Shown here: one piece after another, positions 23,208 through 35,591 of the stretch
Numbering within the stretch: the stretch's first letter is position 1
Layout of the letters: every line of letters starts with the position of its first letter
Source: Marchantia polymorpha subsp. ruderalis
Lineage: Eukaryota; Streptophyta; Marchantiopsida; Marchantiales; Marchantiaceae
Reading direction: 5' to 3'
Assembly: GCA_037833965.1 (NCBI GenBank)
Contig: AP031354.1
Location: forward strand, 31,722,001 to 31,786,000
Length of the DNA stretch: 64,000 bases
Translations under genes and position numbers: made by a program
Notes under the pieces: model-generated
What the model saw: only the letters and a program-made list of their open reading frames with translations
What the model was told of the DNA's origin: nothing
Databases searched by the model: none

Positions 23208-24383
23208 CGCAGAAAGAGCTTGAGACCGAGTGGCAGCAGCAGCAGCAGAGAGGTGCCGGATTGCGCTTCAACTGGAGGACTCGAGACGAGGTTGTATCTG
23301 AAGCAGACACACGACTCCCAGCTCCGGAGTGTGCTCTTTCTGTGCAGATCAAGGCGTGATTGACTGCAGACAAGTAGCTTAGATTGAGAGCGGAGAGAAT
23401 CGCTGGAAGCTTCAGTGGGAGAGGAGAGAGAGAGACTGCTATTGGAATTCGAACCTCAATTACTCCTTATAAGCCCATCCGCGTAAGTCTCGAGGGGTGG
23501 AGGGATAGGCAGCCTCTGCCAGATTCTCCTCCGTACATGGGTACGACTCGCTCGAATCCAGGAAAGAAAATGCTTATTCCCAAGCCCGATTGACTGCCCG
23601 GTATGCACAAACAAACAACAAGCCGTACGTACGATGGAGAGACTTTAGCAATCAAATAGAGATCCAGTGACACTGATGAACTCTAAAACTGGGGTGCTGG
23701 TGCTGGTTCGAAAACAATATGCAGAGACAACCAACAAGACGTGTACTTCTTCCTCGTATGGCCAACTGGAAATCAGGATTCTGGATCCAAGCGGAATTCA
23801 AAGACGCGGCGATCCTGGCAGACGGCAGGAACCTCCACAGGGTGAGGAGGAGACTTGTCAGCCCCAAATAGACAAAATGCGGCGTTTTGCTTCACTGGCC
23901 CCACCGCAACCGAATGCACTCAGAAGCCGTACTCCTGTACCTTCAGAATCTCTTCACTGCTACTGCTGATACTACTCCTGCAGCGCTAGCTCGAGCCCCA
24001 CTGGAAGTCAAACTTGCCACAGACGATAACGAGCTTCTCGCTCTGTATATATAGAGCACTTCTCTGCTCAATCAAAATCATCCTTTCGTAGTGTCTCTGC
24101 CTCCATTCTCTCTCTTCAACTTCCTCAGTGTTTTGTCCCTGACCTCGAGTCAGGAAATTACAACTGCTTGGATCGGGACAAACACTCAGAGGGGTTAGAG
24201 ACTGAATGTGTAGAGCTTCTGACACATCCGATTCGTTACAATTTTGTACGATTGTCATCATTATACGGAGTTGGTGAAGCCACACTCCAATTTCCCGCAT
24301 TCTTCAATAGCTTGTGACGGGTTATTCTATGCTTCACGAGTAACGCATTTCAGTTTCGTTTCTGAGACTCGGAATCCTGAGCT
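23208..24383. promoter_or_regulatory. Bidirectional promoter region, module 4
   Basis: A 1.2-kb divergent spacer. NAR2-side TATAAG on the minus strand at 23466-23471 (264 bp from the ATG); NRT2-side TATATATA at 24046-24053 (338 bp from the ATG). The palindrome CTGACCTCGAGTCAG is at 24139-24153, 93 bp after the NRT2 TATA. The NAR2 half resembles modules 2 and 3 (CGTACGTACG block near 23620); the NRT2 half resembles modules 5 and 6 (about 23690-24380), including TTCCAGTTGGCC-type sequence. It thus looks like a bridge between the two promoter types. Confidence 0.65.
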
Positions 24384-26163
24384 ATGGCTCCCAACAGCGA
24401 CTGGCAGGAGGGAAACGCCAAGGGCGAGCCCGGATCGTCCTTGCATGGAGTCACTGGTCGAGAGCCCGTGTTCCAGATGACTATGGAGACTGTGGGAGAG
24501 AAAGAAGCCACTGATCTTAAGGGGAGGAAGTTCGCTCTTCCGGTCGATTCCGAGCATAAGGCCAAGACCGTGAGGCTCTACTCCGTGGCTGCTCCGCACA
24601 TGAGGACTTTCCATTTATCGTGGATCGCGTTCATGATCTGCTTCTTCTCCACCTTCGCCGCACCTCCTCTCATGCCCGTCATCCGTGACAACCTCGGGCT
24701 CACCAAGGTGGACATTGGCAACGCCGGCATCGCCTCGGTGGCTGGAGCTGTCGTGTCTCGTCTTCTCATGGGCACCATCTGTGACCTCGTGGGGCCTCGC
24801 TACGGCTGTGCCATTCTCATGATGATCACGGCACCTGCCATCTTCTGCATGCCTTTGGTGTCCACTCCGGTGGGATTCATCCTGGTGCGATTCTTCATCG
24901 GCTTCTGCTTGGCGACTTTCGTGTCTTGTCAGTTCTGGATGAGCTCCATGTTCAACAGCAAAATCGTGGGAATCGCTAACGGCACGGCAGCCGGATGGGG
25001 GAACATGGGAGGAGGCATCGTTCAGCTGGTGATGCCCCTGGTGTTCGACATCATCCGCAGAGACATCGGGAGCGAGAAGTTCACAGCCTGGAGGATCGCC
25101 TTCTTCGTCCCCGGCGTGCTGCAAGTGATGATGGGATTGCTGGTCTTGACCCTGGGCCAAGATTTGCCCGACGGAAACTATGCTGAGCTCAAGAGAGAGG
25201 GCGAGAAAGTCAACGACAGTTTCCAGAAGGTGAGCTCCAATCTTACTGTCATCACCAAATTCTAAAATCTTTGCAATGTTGAGATTTACTGGTGGCTTTC
25301 ATCTGAGCTCGAGTTGAAGAAGTTGAAACGAGTCAAACTGATGGGCTCACTCTGATCATGATCTAATGAGAATTGCAAATGATTCCTTGCAGGTGTTTCT
25401 GTACGCTGTCACCAACTATCGCACGTACATTTTTGCATTGACATATGGTTATTGCTTCGGAGTGGAGCTCACAGTCGACAACATCATCGCCGAGTATTTC
25501 TACGATCGCTTCGACCTGAACCTGCAAACTGCGGGAATCATCGCATCCACATTCGGGCTCATGAACTTGTTTTCTCGCCCTCTGGGAGGAGTCCTGTCTG
25601 ACGTTGTGGCTGCGAGGTGGGGAATGAGGGGCCGCCTCTGGAATCTGTGGATCATCCAGACCGTGGGAGGAGTTCTGTGCATCGTTCTGGGTCTCACGGG
25701 TCAGCTGGGACCTGCCATTGCCGTCATGCTCATCTTCTCGTTCTTCGTCCAGGCAGCTTGCGGTGCCACCTTCGGTGTCATTCCATTCATCTCTAGAAGA
25801 TCACTCGGAATCATCTCTGGCGCCACTGGGGCTGGTGGAAACATTGGAGCTGTGACCACTCAGGGAATCTTCTTCATGAGCTCCAAGTACACAACGGAGG
25901 ACGGGATCATGCTGATGGGCATCATGATTGTGGCCTGCACTCTGCCGGTTATCTTCGTCCACTTCCCGCAGTGGGGAAGCATGTTCTGCCCTCCGTCCAA
26001 GGCCACGGAGGAAGATTATTACATCTCCGAGTGGAGCAAGGAAGAGCAATCCAACGGTCTCCACCATGCTAGCATGAAATTTGCCGAAAATTCCAAGTCC
26101 GAACGAGGTCGTCAGTCGCCACCAAGATCCAAAGAGGAAACCGTCGTTGTTGAGGGAGTTTGA
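24384..26163 (+). CDS. NRT2: NRT2 high-affinity nitrate transporter, module 4
   Basis: Complete two-exon gene for a 538-aa nitrate importer. Exon 1 is 24384-25229 (282 codons), the intron 25230-25392 (163 nt, GTGAGC...CAG), exon 2 25393-26163 (256 codons plus stop). Nitrate signatures are AGWGNMGGG (residues 203-211) and GATGAGGN (about 425-432); the MFS motif DLVGPRYG is near 134-141 and [10 protein letters not shown] near 343-352. The cytosolic tail of about 55 residues contains [15 protein letters not shown]. The product is almost identical to module 5. It is the only NRT2 of the window on the plus strand. Confidence 0.97.
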
Positions 26164-28289
26164 TTGTGGATGGTGCACGGCCGTGGCCAGTTTAATTTGT
26201 AATCCTGGCCATGATATGTAAAAATGGAGGACTGTCAGACATGTGTTCGTCCAATTGAGCTCTACAACAGTTTCATCTGTCCTGGGTAGCTGTCCTGGAT
26301 ATAGTCTTAGAAGGTCGACCAATTTAGAGCGATGTTGATTCCAGAGTTCTACAATCTCGGAGGTGATGCGCCAGATGGTTAATAGAAATTGTTGTGATTA
26401 GGAATAAGAGTTACGTGGAGGAGGTTGTGCATTACGTAGGTCGTAGGGTGTTGATGGATAGAACGTATCTGCAGTCCTCGAGTTGATTTGGTACTATTAG
26501 GTGTATCCAATGTCCGCTAACGATCGTATACATGTAGAACTATAGACCTAGAATGAACTACCTAACGGCTATGCTAATGGATCTGAAATTGCTGTGATGT
26601 GATTCGATAGCTGCTATGTTCATCAAATAAAAAAAACTGAGAAAAGTTTCATTCATAAATATCGAGAATTGTTTGAACGAGCCGAAATCTCTAGTTCTGT
26701 TTTTTGCGATTTCGTGCTCAAACCCCGAAGGCCATATCCAGCCGTCTTTGAAGGTGATTATTAGCAGGAATATGTTTCTGTTCTCTTTTGATTGTACATA
26801 CATATCTTGAAAGGTCTACTATGTACTCAGATACTTGAAGAGAGGAAGTCATCAGATCCTTACACGTATGGACACTTGCAACTGGGTGGAGGCTGAGGCG
26901 GGCAAAAAAGCCTATAAAGACCTGTATTGCAGACTTCGTGATGGCCGTTGTTTCTTCGAAGAAATTTCCCGGGGAAACAGATTTCTTTGCAAGAGAAGTT
27001 GATTTTTCCTTTTCGTTTGCGAAATTCGGTTGAATCATTCAATTGTAAAGAACTGAGAAGTTCCCCATTGAAGTCTGGATCGTCCCGTTTTTTATTTCAA
27101 TCATGTGTTACGAAGTTATTAGTGATCTCAAAGACAAGTAATTTTTTTTTCTAATGTTGCTCAGCACTCACATTCCATTCAATGTAGTGAATTGCAGTGA
27201 ATCCAAATTGCTGTGATTAGGAATAAGAGTTACGTGGAGGAGGTTGTAGACTACGTAGGTCGTAGTGTGTTGATGGAATAGAATGTTTTAGAATCTTAAG
27301 AAAAAATTTTAAAGTTAAAATGTTTAAGATTTTTAATTAAAATTTGATTTTAATTTCATTGCGATTTAATTATTTTATTTATATGTAATGATTCCTTGAG
27401 AAAAGATTTGATTTTGCGTAATAAATTATGGTGTTATGGTAGAGATAACATTTTTTCATTACTGTTAAATTTATTTGATTCATTCATTTACTTATTTAAT
27501 TTGAAAAAAATTTTAAATCAAAAAAATAATAAAAATAAGCTTTTTTTATAATAATAATATATTTATAAAGAAAAAATGGAAAAAAAATAAACATTGAGTT
27601 TCGGTTATTAAATGCAAAGTTTTTATTGAAAAGTGATTTTAATTTAAGAATTCTGATCATATTAAAATTAAAGCTTCATTTTTCAAAATTTATCGTATAT
27701 TAAATCGTATAATAAATAATTTTAAATTAATGTTTTTTTCAAAATAAAAGTCTAATCTTTTAGCTTTTATCCTTTTTAATCTATGTCAACTTCTCCTTAA
27801 AAATAAGGATTTTTTGTTTAAAAATCATATTTTTTAGAAATTAATTATTTTTTTCATGATCTAAATTTATATTGTCATAAAAAAATTTTCAATAAAATTA
27901 GAATTTTCAAAATAATCAAAAAGATGAATCAGATAATTTGCAGATTATATTTTCGATATTTATATAAATAAAAATCAACACATATAATTTATTAACCCAA
28001 GTAAAAATAATTTTTGAAAGATAGAATAAATTCAATTAAAAAATATAATAAAATTTTTTATATTAAAATCCAAATTTATAAAAATAGATTTATGTTTCCA
28101 TTTATAAAAAAAAATTAGATGAAAGTTTATATATATGTTAAAAAAAATAATGCTGTATTTAATTTGAATCAACTGAAAATGCATAAGCGAGTAATGTAAT
28201 CAACAATAGTGATTGCAATTTCATGGTGACTAAAGATGCAGATTCTCTAACAGATTTGTGCGGGCGAAATTCACACTCTATCAGGTGAA

Positions 28290-29160
28290 GTGAGTTGATC
28301 TGAATTGCAATGTGTTTGCTTTGAAATTATTAAAAGACAATGATTGACATATATTTTAGTATCACACTACAGTAAAATCACTTTAACTTCTCTCATCTTA
28401 CATCAATCATAATATTTTAAAATATCATTACAAATCATGGGTATTTTAATCTAATTTTTATTTAGATATTCACCAATCATTGTCACAGGTACATAATTTT
28501 GTCGATATAAATTATCAAATGTTTTTATTTTGCAATTTTGAAAGCTGAGTTTTTCCGCCCGATTTTTCATACCATGTGACAAACGGATTCTGAAATTAGT
28601 GATGTCTCTGCACTTAGACTGTTTCAAAACCGCAACCGATAAAAACAAGTATAAAAAATATGTACTTGTCGTGAATCATTGTCTCTTTGTATGTAACTGA
28701 GACATGAAGTGACTATTTCCTAATACTGATTTAATCCAAAGAATACAAAACCTTTTTCCTTCTTAAGCATTTGACTAGAAATATGGATCTGAAGTAGTTG
28801 AATCTGGATTGCGATTTTATGTTTGCTTTGAAATTATCAATCGAAAATGGTTGGCATAAATTTTAGTATCACTTTATTGTAAAATCAGATTAACTTCTCT
28901 CATCTTACATATCATAATCTTTTGAGATATCATTATTGGTCATGGGCTTTACTCTAATTTTTTACTCAGAATCACACCAATCATTGTCACAGTTACATAG
29001 CTTTGTCTATATGGTTTTTCAAATGTTTTTATTTTGTAATTTTGAATGCTCATACATTGGATTTTTTATATTTTGTCACAGACATATTCCTAAATTAATG
29101 ATGTCTCTGTCTATACACTAAGCCTGATTTTAAAAATCAAAACTAATAAAGACAAGTATC
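28290..29160. repeat. Diverged direct repeat pair, spacing about 505 bp
   Basis: 28290-28655 and 28795-29160 align along most of their length (for example TTAACTTCTCTCATCTTACAT, CACCAATCATTGTCACAG, ATGATGTCTCTG versus GTGATGTCTCTG in each). Identity is perhaps 75-80%. Non-coding; the nature of the unit is unknown. Confidence 0.65.
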
Positions 29161-29186
29161 AATGTAAAATTTAAAGTTAAAACTTT

Positions 29187-29229
29187 GGGCAGTACCAATG
29201 GTGAGAATTTCTCACCATTGATATTGCCC
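29187..29229. repeat. Perfect 12-bp-arm palindrome within a longer inverted repeat
   Basis: CAATGGTGAGAA (29196-29207) and TTCTCACCATTG (29209-29220) pair perfectly around one base. The flanks GGGCA and TGCCC extend the pairing. It could be the end or core of a small inverted-repeat element, in otherwise very AT-rich DNA. Confidence 0.65.
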
Positions 29230-31195
29230 AAAATTTCTAAAATCTGCATATGTACAATGGTGAATTAAGATTACTTTTAATTAAAAAGTTATTGTAAAAT
29301 TCAAGACAAGATTGAAATAAAATAAAATAAAAAATATCATTATAAAATAAATTATATTTTAAAAAATATATATTTGATAAATAAATAAATAAATATTTAT
29401 CTCTTTTTTCTATTTGAAAATTGAAATTACTTATTTACAAAATAAACTTTATGTTGTATTATCCTCTTACTAGCAATACCTTTGACCGATCCATAATTAA
29501 AATGCTATAATTATTTTAAATACACTTGACTTAGATTGAGCCGTTATCCAAGGTCTAAAATTACAAATAGAGAATTAATTGATGATCAAGTAAGTATCGA
29601 ACGCATCAATACACATTTTTTAAAACCTGTGATAAAACTTTAATTTTATAGTGAATTACATTACTATATATTTTAAATAATCAAATTAACAAGTTTATGA
29701 TTTTCAAAATTTTAAAACAGATTCAGTTTATTAAAATGAAATCAAATTGTTTTTAATTTTTTTTTAAATTAAATATTTACTTCAAAAAAGATTTTTCTAT
29801 CATAAATATTATGAGAAAAAAATATTTTTTATAATAAGTTCACAATTAAAATGAGATTCAAATTAAAAAATAAAAATTCAACAAAATGTAAATTTTTTTT
29901 CAATCTTAATAATATTAATCAAAATTGATTTAAATGAATAAATTTTTTATATAAAATATATAGAAAATAAGTATTGAGGTTTGGAAAATTAAAGCTTTAC
30001 CCAAATATGATAAATTTGTTTACAATCAAGTAAAAGAAAATTTAGAGAAAAAAAATAAGAAAAAATATCAAAAAAAATCAAATTTTAATGAAGAAATAAT
30101 TTTGTTATTAAGTTTTATAACAAAAAAATTCAAATAAATACAAAAATATTTTATTCTTGATGAATGATAAATCAATTCTTTAAATATTAAATAAAATTAA
30201 TGATGGATTGTGCATTAGAATTTATTAAATAATATTATACATGTTATTCCCACTATTAGAATCACATGTGCAACTTTTTATGCATGTGATTTCATTAAGA
30301 TTTTTATTTTATTTGAATGAATGTTGTTCATGGAGTTCTATTTTTCTATCTTGCACATTCTAGAATCAAATTTAATCTAAAATTATTTGCTATGATAACT
30401 TTTATTGAGATGAACTCTATATTTTGCATAAATAATTTAGATAAAAATTTTATATAACATATTCAATTATCTAATTCATTGTAAATCTAGCAATAGTGAA
30501 TCTCATCACTCTCCACTATGGTGAAGCGATGGGGTCAATCGGGGTCATGAGGGTAGAGAATTGAATTACTTCCAAGAATTTAAGTGAAATCAACAGCCAA
30601 AAATCACTGGATGTTGATTTGTATACAAAGTGATGATAGGATACAATGAAGAATACTTAGCATTGATTGGAATACTTGCTGTCCTATCCGAATCTTGCTT
30701 GATTGCAAGCAGTATTCGCCATTGGTCTAGCATGTTTTCCAAATCGAGATTGAAAATTGTTTATCACTCTATCCACACCGTATATAAATGTGCACAAGGT
30801 TAAAAAAATTTACACTTTATTCCATGCTCGTAATTAGAATAACAAGCAAAGTATTGAAATATTGCTTTTTTGAGGGAATTTTATTAATTTTTTTTTACAT
30901 AAAGAGTGTAAACCTCATTGTCTTCACAGTGTTTAGGATCAAAACTTTCTCCCGTGTAGCACAGCTCTGCTTCTATAATCTTCTTCTGCTTCTTCATTTT
31001 GGAGAGAATGAGTTGCTTTTCTGATCAACTGTCAGTATTGCAGTCTCGCAATAATTTTTTTGCTTTAAAAAGCAAAAAAGTTGAGCAGGAAATAAATGAA
31101 ATAGGTGTAAAATTTTTGGAGAGCAGTTAGTTTCAAACAGTAAGGACTGAAAGAGACAGGTAAAACCCGACTCATACCACATACGTTGATTCGTC

Positions 31196-31510
31196 GGAGG
31201 TGGTGTGACAGGTGTTCACGAGAGACCTTATATATCCAGCAGTAAGGGAAGAGGAGGCGGTGGCAGATATATTAAGAGTAGGAAGAGTGAAACAAATGAA
31301 ACTCATAACGATGTTGTTTCGTGTTTCCTGTGATGTTGAAAGTCTATAAGGGAAGAGGCGGAGGTGGTGTGACAGGTGTTCACGAGAGACCTTATATATC
31401 CAGCAGTAAGGGAAGAGGAGGCGGTGGCAGATATATTAAGAGTAGGAAGAGTGAAACAAATGAAACTCATAACGATGTTGTTTCGTGTTTCGTGTTTGAA
31501 AGTCTATAAG
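31196..31510. repeat. Two-copy tandem duplication, period 164 bp
   Basis: GGAGGTGGTGTGACAGGTG and the following 150 bases, including TTATATATCCAGCAGTAAGG and ATAACGATGTTGTTTCG, occur twice head to tail with almost no differences, so the duplication is recent. Non-coding. Confidence 0.85.
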
Positions 31511-32226
31511 TATCGCTCTCATTACCATATCTCCTTACATAGAAACACACTCAATTTTATTTTTATTTGACTAGCTTTTATATTATAAAATTTTATATTA
31601 GAATTTCTTTGAAAAAATCAGGTCATACAAAATAAATAAATTAATCCAAAATCTAATCAAAATTTATTAAATTTAGATTAAAATTTATTGAATCAAAGTT
31701 AAATTCGTTGTAATTTTTAAATTTTCTTTCAAAATTTATTAAGTTAATAAAAAATTTATTCCAAAAATGAATCAAAAGGAAAAAAAATATATTAATATGA
31801 TAAATAAGAAAAAAAACAAAAACAAAAACATTTCAAATAAAAGTTTGGATTAAGTTAAAAAAGATAAAAATTAAACAACTGTTCTTACAAAATAGTAGAC
31901 AAATCAACTCGAAGACTGCAGATACGTTCTATTCCATCTCACCACCTACGTAATGCACAACCTCCTCCGAGTAACTCTTATTCCTAATCACTGCAATTTC
32001 TATTAAACATCTGGCGCATCAACTCTAATATTGTAAAACTCTGGAATCAACATTGCTATAAATTGGTCGACCTTCTAAGACTATATCTATCCCAGACAGC
32101 TACCCAGGACAGATGAAACTATTGTAGAGCTCAATTGTACGAGCACATGTCTGATTTTCTTCCATCCTTACATATCCTGGCCAGGATTACAATATTAAAC
32201 TGGCCACGGCCGTGCACCGTCCACAA

Positions 32227-34006
32227 TCAAACTCCGTCAACAACGACGGTTTCCTCTTTGGATCTTGGTGGCGATTGACGACCTCGTTCGGACTTGGAGT
32301 TTTCGGCGAATTTCATGCTAGCATGGTGGAGACCGTTGGATTGCTCTTCCTTGCTCCACTCGGAGATGTAATAATCTTCCTCCGTGGCCTTGGACGGAGG
32401 GCAGAACATGCTTCCCCACTGCGGGAAGTGGACGAAGATAACAGGCAGAGTGCAGGCCACAATCATGATGCCCATCAGCATGATCCCGTCCTCCGTTGTG
32501 TACTTGGAGCTCATGAAGAAAATTCCCTGAGTGGTAACCGCTCCAATGTTTCCACCAGCCCCAGTGGCGCCAGAGATGATTCCAAGTGATCGTCTGGAGA
32601 TGAATGGAATGACACCGAAAGTGGCACCGCAAGCTGCCTGGACGAAGAACGAGAAGATGAGCATTACGGCGATGGCAGGTCCTAGTTGACCCGTGAGACC
32701 CAGAACGATGCACAGAACTCCTCCCACCGTCTGGATGATCCACAGATTCCACAGGCGGCCCCTCATTCCCCACCTCGCAGCCACAACGTCAGACAGGACT
32801 CCTCCCAGAGGGCGAGAGAACAAGTTCATGAGCCCGAATGTGGATGCGATGATTCCAGCAGTCTGCAGGTTCAGGTCGAAGCGATCGTAGAAATACTCTG
32901 CGATGATGTTGTCGACTGTGAGCTCCACTCCGAAGCAATAACCATATGTCAATGCAAAAATGTACGTGCGATAGTTGGTGACAGCGTACAGAAACACCTG
33001 CAAAGAATCATTTTCGATTCTCATCAGATCATGATCAGAGTGAGCCCATCAGTTCGTTTCATTTTAACTTCTTCAACTCGAGCTCAGAAGAAAGCCAACA
33101 GTAAATCTCAACATTGCAAAGATTTGAGAATTTGGCGATGAAAGTAAAATTGGAGCTCACCTTCTGGAAGCTGTCGTTCACTTTCTCGCCCTCTCTCTTC
33201 AGCTCAGCATAGTTTCCGTCGGGCAAATCTTGGCCCAGGGTCAACACCAGCAATCCCATCATTACTTGCAGCACGCCGGGGACGAAGAAGGCGATCCTCC
33301 AGGCTGTGAACTTCTCGCTCCCGATGTCTCGGCGGATGATGTCGAACACCAGGGGCATCACCAGCTGAACGATGCCTCCTCCCATGTTCCCCCATCCGGC
33401 TGCCGTTCCGTTAGCGATTCCCACGATTTTGCTGTTGAACATGGAGCTCATCCAGAACTGACACGACACAAACGTCGCCAGGCAGAAGCCGATGAAGAAT
33501 CGCACCAGGATGAATCCCACCGGAGTGGACACAAGAGGCATACAGAAGATGGCAGGCGCCGTGATCATCATGAGAATGGCGCAGCCGTAGCGAGGCCCCA
33601 CGAGGTCGCAGATGGTGCCCATGAGCAGCCGAGACACCACAGCTCCAGCGACCGAGGCGATGCCGGCGTTGCCAATGTCCACTTTGGTGAGACCGAGGTT
33701 GTCCCGGATGACGGGCATGAGAGGCGGTGCGGCGAAGGTGGAGAAGAAGCAGATCATGAACGCGATCCACGACAGATGGAAAGTCCTCATGTGAGGAGCA
33801 GCCACGGAGTAGAGCCTCACGGTCTTGGCCTTATGCTCGGAATCGACCGGAAGAGCGAACTTCCTCCCCTTAAGATCTGTGGCTTCTTTCTCGCCCACAG
33901 TCTCCATAGTCATCTGGAACACGGGCTCTCGACCAGTGACTCCATGCAAGGACGATCCGGGCTCGCCCTTGGCGTTTCCCTCCTGCCAGTCGCTGTTCGG
34001 AGCCAT
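32227..34006 (-). CDS. NRT2: NRT2 high-affinity nitrate transporter, module 5
   Basis: Complete two-exon gene for a 538-aa nitrate importer. Exon 1 is 34006-33161 (282 codons), the intron 33160-32998 (163 nt, GT-AG), exon 2 32997-32227 (256 codons plus stop). All family signatures are intact: [33 protein letters not shown], and a cytosolic tail with [15 protein letters not shown]. Protein differences from module 4 are minimal, and the intron lengths are identical, so these copies are young. The divergent partner at 35346 is a NAR2 pseudogene, so this transporter would need NAR2 from another module. Confidence 0.97.
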
Positions 34007-35345
34007 AGCTTAGGAATCCGAGTCTCAGAACTAAATTGAAACGCGTAACTCGTGAAGCATAAATTAACCCGTCACGAGCTACTGAAAAATGCAAGGAATT
34101 GGAGTGTGGCTTCACCAACTCCGTATAATGATGACAATTGTACAAAATTGTAACGAATCGGATGTGTCAGAAGCTCTACACATTCAGTCTCTAACCCCTT
34201 TGAGTGTTTGTCCCGATTCAAGGAGTCGTAATATCCTGACTCGAGGTCAGGGACAAAACACTAAGGAAGTTGAAGAGAGAGAATGGAGGCAGAGACACTA
34301 CGAGAGGATGATTTTGATTGAGCAGAGAAGTTCTCTATATATACAGAGCGAGAAGCTCGTTATCGACTGTGGCAAGTTTGACTTCCAGTGGGGCTCGAGC
34401 TAGCGCTGCAGGAGTAGTATCAGCAGCAGAAACAGCAGCAGTGAAGAGATTCTGAAGGTACAGGAGTACGGCTTCTGAGTACATTCGCTGGAGTGACACG
34501 TTTGCTTGCAGTGTGGCCAGTGAAAGCAGAACGCCGCATTTTGGTCTATTTGGGGCTTGCAAGTCTCCTCCTCACCCTGTGGAGGTTCCTGCCGTCTGCC
34601 CAGATCGCCGCATCTTTGCATTCAGCTTGGATCCAGAATCCTGATTTCCAGTTGGCCTTACGAGGGAGAAGTACACGTCTTGTTGGTTGTCTCTGCGTAT
34701 TAAATTCGAACCAGCACCAGCACCCCCGTGCTGCTGGTGGTTCGAGAGTATATACCGACGTGTTGGAAGCTATGGATCTTCGAATTCCGAGTACCAGGTA
34801 ATATGAAAATAAACTATTTCCGTGCCCGGCCATTAAAATATTAAAATAAAGTATTAAGAAATTTGCTTCAGACGGAAGATGGAATATACTCTGGTCTACC
34901 CCATCTCCTAAGGTTTTGTGGTGGGGCGTCCGGTCTTGTCTGTTGTTATCTTCCAACGCCTTCGCACTTCATTTATTTCACTGGATCTCAAGTAGAAAGC
35001 TGAATCTTCTCTCCTACGTACGGCCGGACTGTGCCCGAGTATCCCTGGGGAGGGGAAGATCCCAAAGTACAATTAAAATTTACCATCCTGAATCTGAGCA
35101 AGTTGTACTCATGTACGTCGATCAGATTCTGCTTGTCCCTCTCCCGCTAACTCGAGGTTTGTCTTCCAATGGATGGGCTTACGAAGAATGCTTGAGGCTG
35201 AAAGTCTCAATGCAGTGTCTTCACTCCTCCTTGTCCTCCTGGAGAGTTCGGTCATACAATATACAATATCGTCGTACCCAGTTCTCGAGCATAAAGGTGA
35301 ATCCAGCATTGCGGTGCTGCCCGCTACGCTTCTAGCTCCTCTCAT
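34007..35345. promoter_or_regulatory. Divergent promoter region, module 5
   Basis: A 1.3-kb spacer. The NRT2-side TATATATA on the minus strand is at 34336-34343 (337 bp from the ATG) and the palindrome CTGACTCGAGGTCAG at 34236-34250. The block upstream of the TATA (34360-34400) is shared with modules 3, 4 and 6. The NAR2 half keeps a recognisable but diverged form of the core block of modules 2-4 (about 35000-35200), yet it now drives only a pseudogene. A hairpin-forming sequence, CGAACCAGCACCAGCAC with its near complement, is at about 34708-34747. Confidence 0.6.
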
Positions 35346-35591
35346 GATAGCCCGGGTGATGAGAAAGTCACTCGTTGTTGCAACTTCGGTCCTTTATGCT
35401 CTGATTAGTTTCGTTGGGACGACTGTGCTTTCTCTAAATTGCAGAGGGCTCTTCTGATGGAAACCGAGATTCAGAATCAAGTCTCCGCGACAGGACTGGC
35501 CAAAGTAGGCGACGACCACTTGAGAATCAGATGGGCGGTCCGCTACTATCCAGGAAGCAGCAGCTGCAGACCTCGATGCGTCGTACGAGAA
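35346..35591 (+). pseudogene. NAR2/NRT3 pseudogene, module 5 (5' third only)
   Basis: Starts at a plausible ATG and encodes a signal-like segment (SVLYALISFVGTTVL) and then, in another frame, ETEIQNQV and GLAKVGDDHLRIRW, matching EDEIQNQV and GLAKAGDDHLVIRW of the intact genes. It is frameshifted near 35450 and again near 35550, and ends abruptly after the equivalent of LDASYE, about residue 85 of 210. The KLCYAP, KDKTC and membrane-anchor regions are missing. The following sequence (ATCTATTGTTCATAGAC) is unrelated to NAR2 but shared with module 6. Confidence 0.9.

Larger units (their letters stand above)
22390..27185. repeat. Right arm of the large inverted duplication carrying module 4
   Basis: Reverse-complement counterpart of about 14250-19690, carrying NAR2 (-), promoter and NRT2 (+). 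The shared sequence continues past the NRT2 stop to about 27185, where a segment like 26389-26465 (GGAATAAGAGTTACGTGGAG) is repeated at 27223. AT-rich unrelated DNA follows. Confidence 0.8.
26164..32226. other. Long intergenic stretch, modules 4 to 5, largely AT-rich
   Basis: About 6.1 kb without a gene that I can support. 26164-26560 is the conserved NRT2 3' flank of module 4; 31905-32226 is the same flank of module 5 in opposite orientation. Between them, 27290-31150 is extremely AT-rich with long A and T runs. It contains a diverged repeat pair (28290-29160), a palindrome (29187-29229) and a tandem duplication (31196-31510). Confidence 0.6.

Noticed and set aside
33230-34039. Long open frame (269 codons) on the strand opposite module 5 NRT2; similar ones opposite the other NRT2 copies.
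   Set aside because: It mirrors the GC-biased NRT2 exon, has His/Asp-rich low-complexity composition, ignores the splice structure and matches no family.
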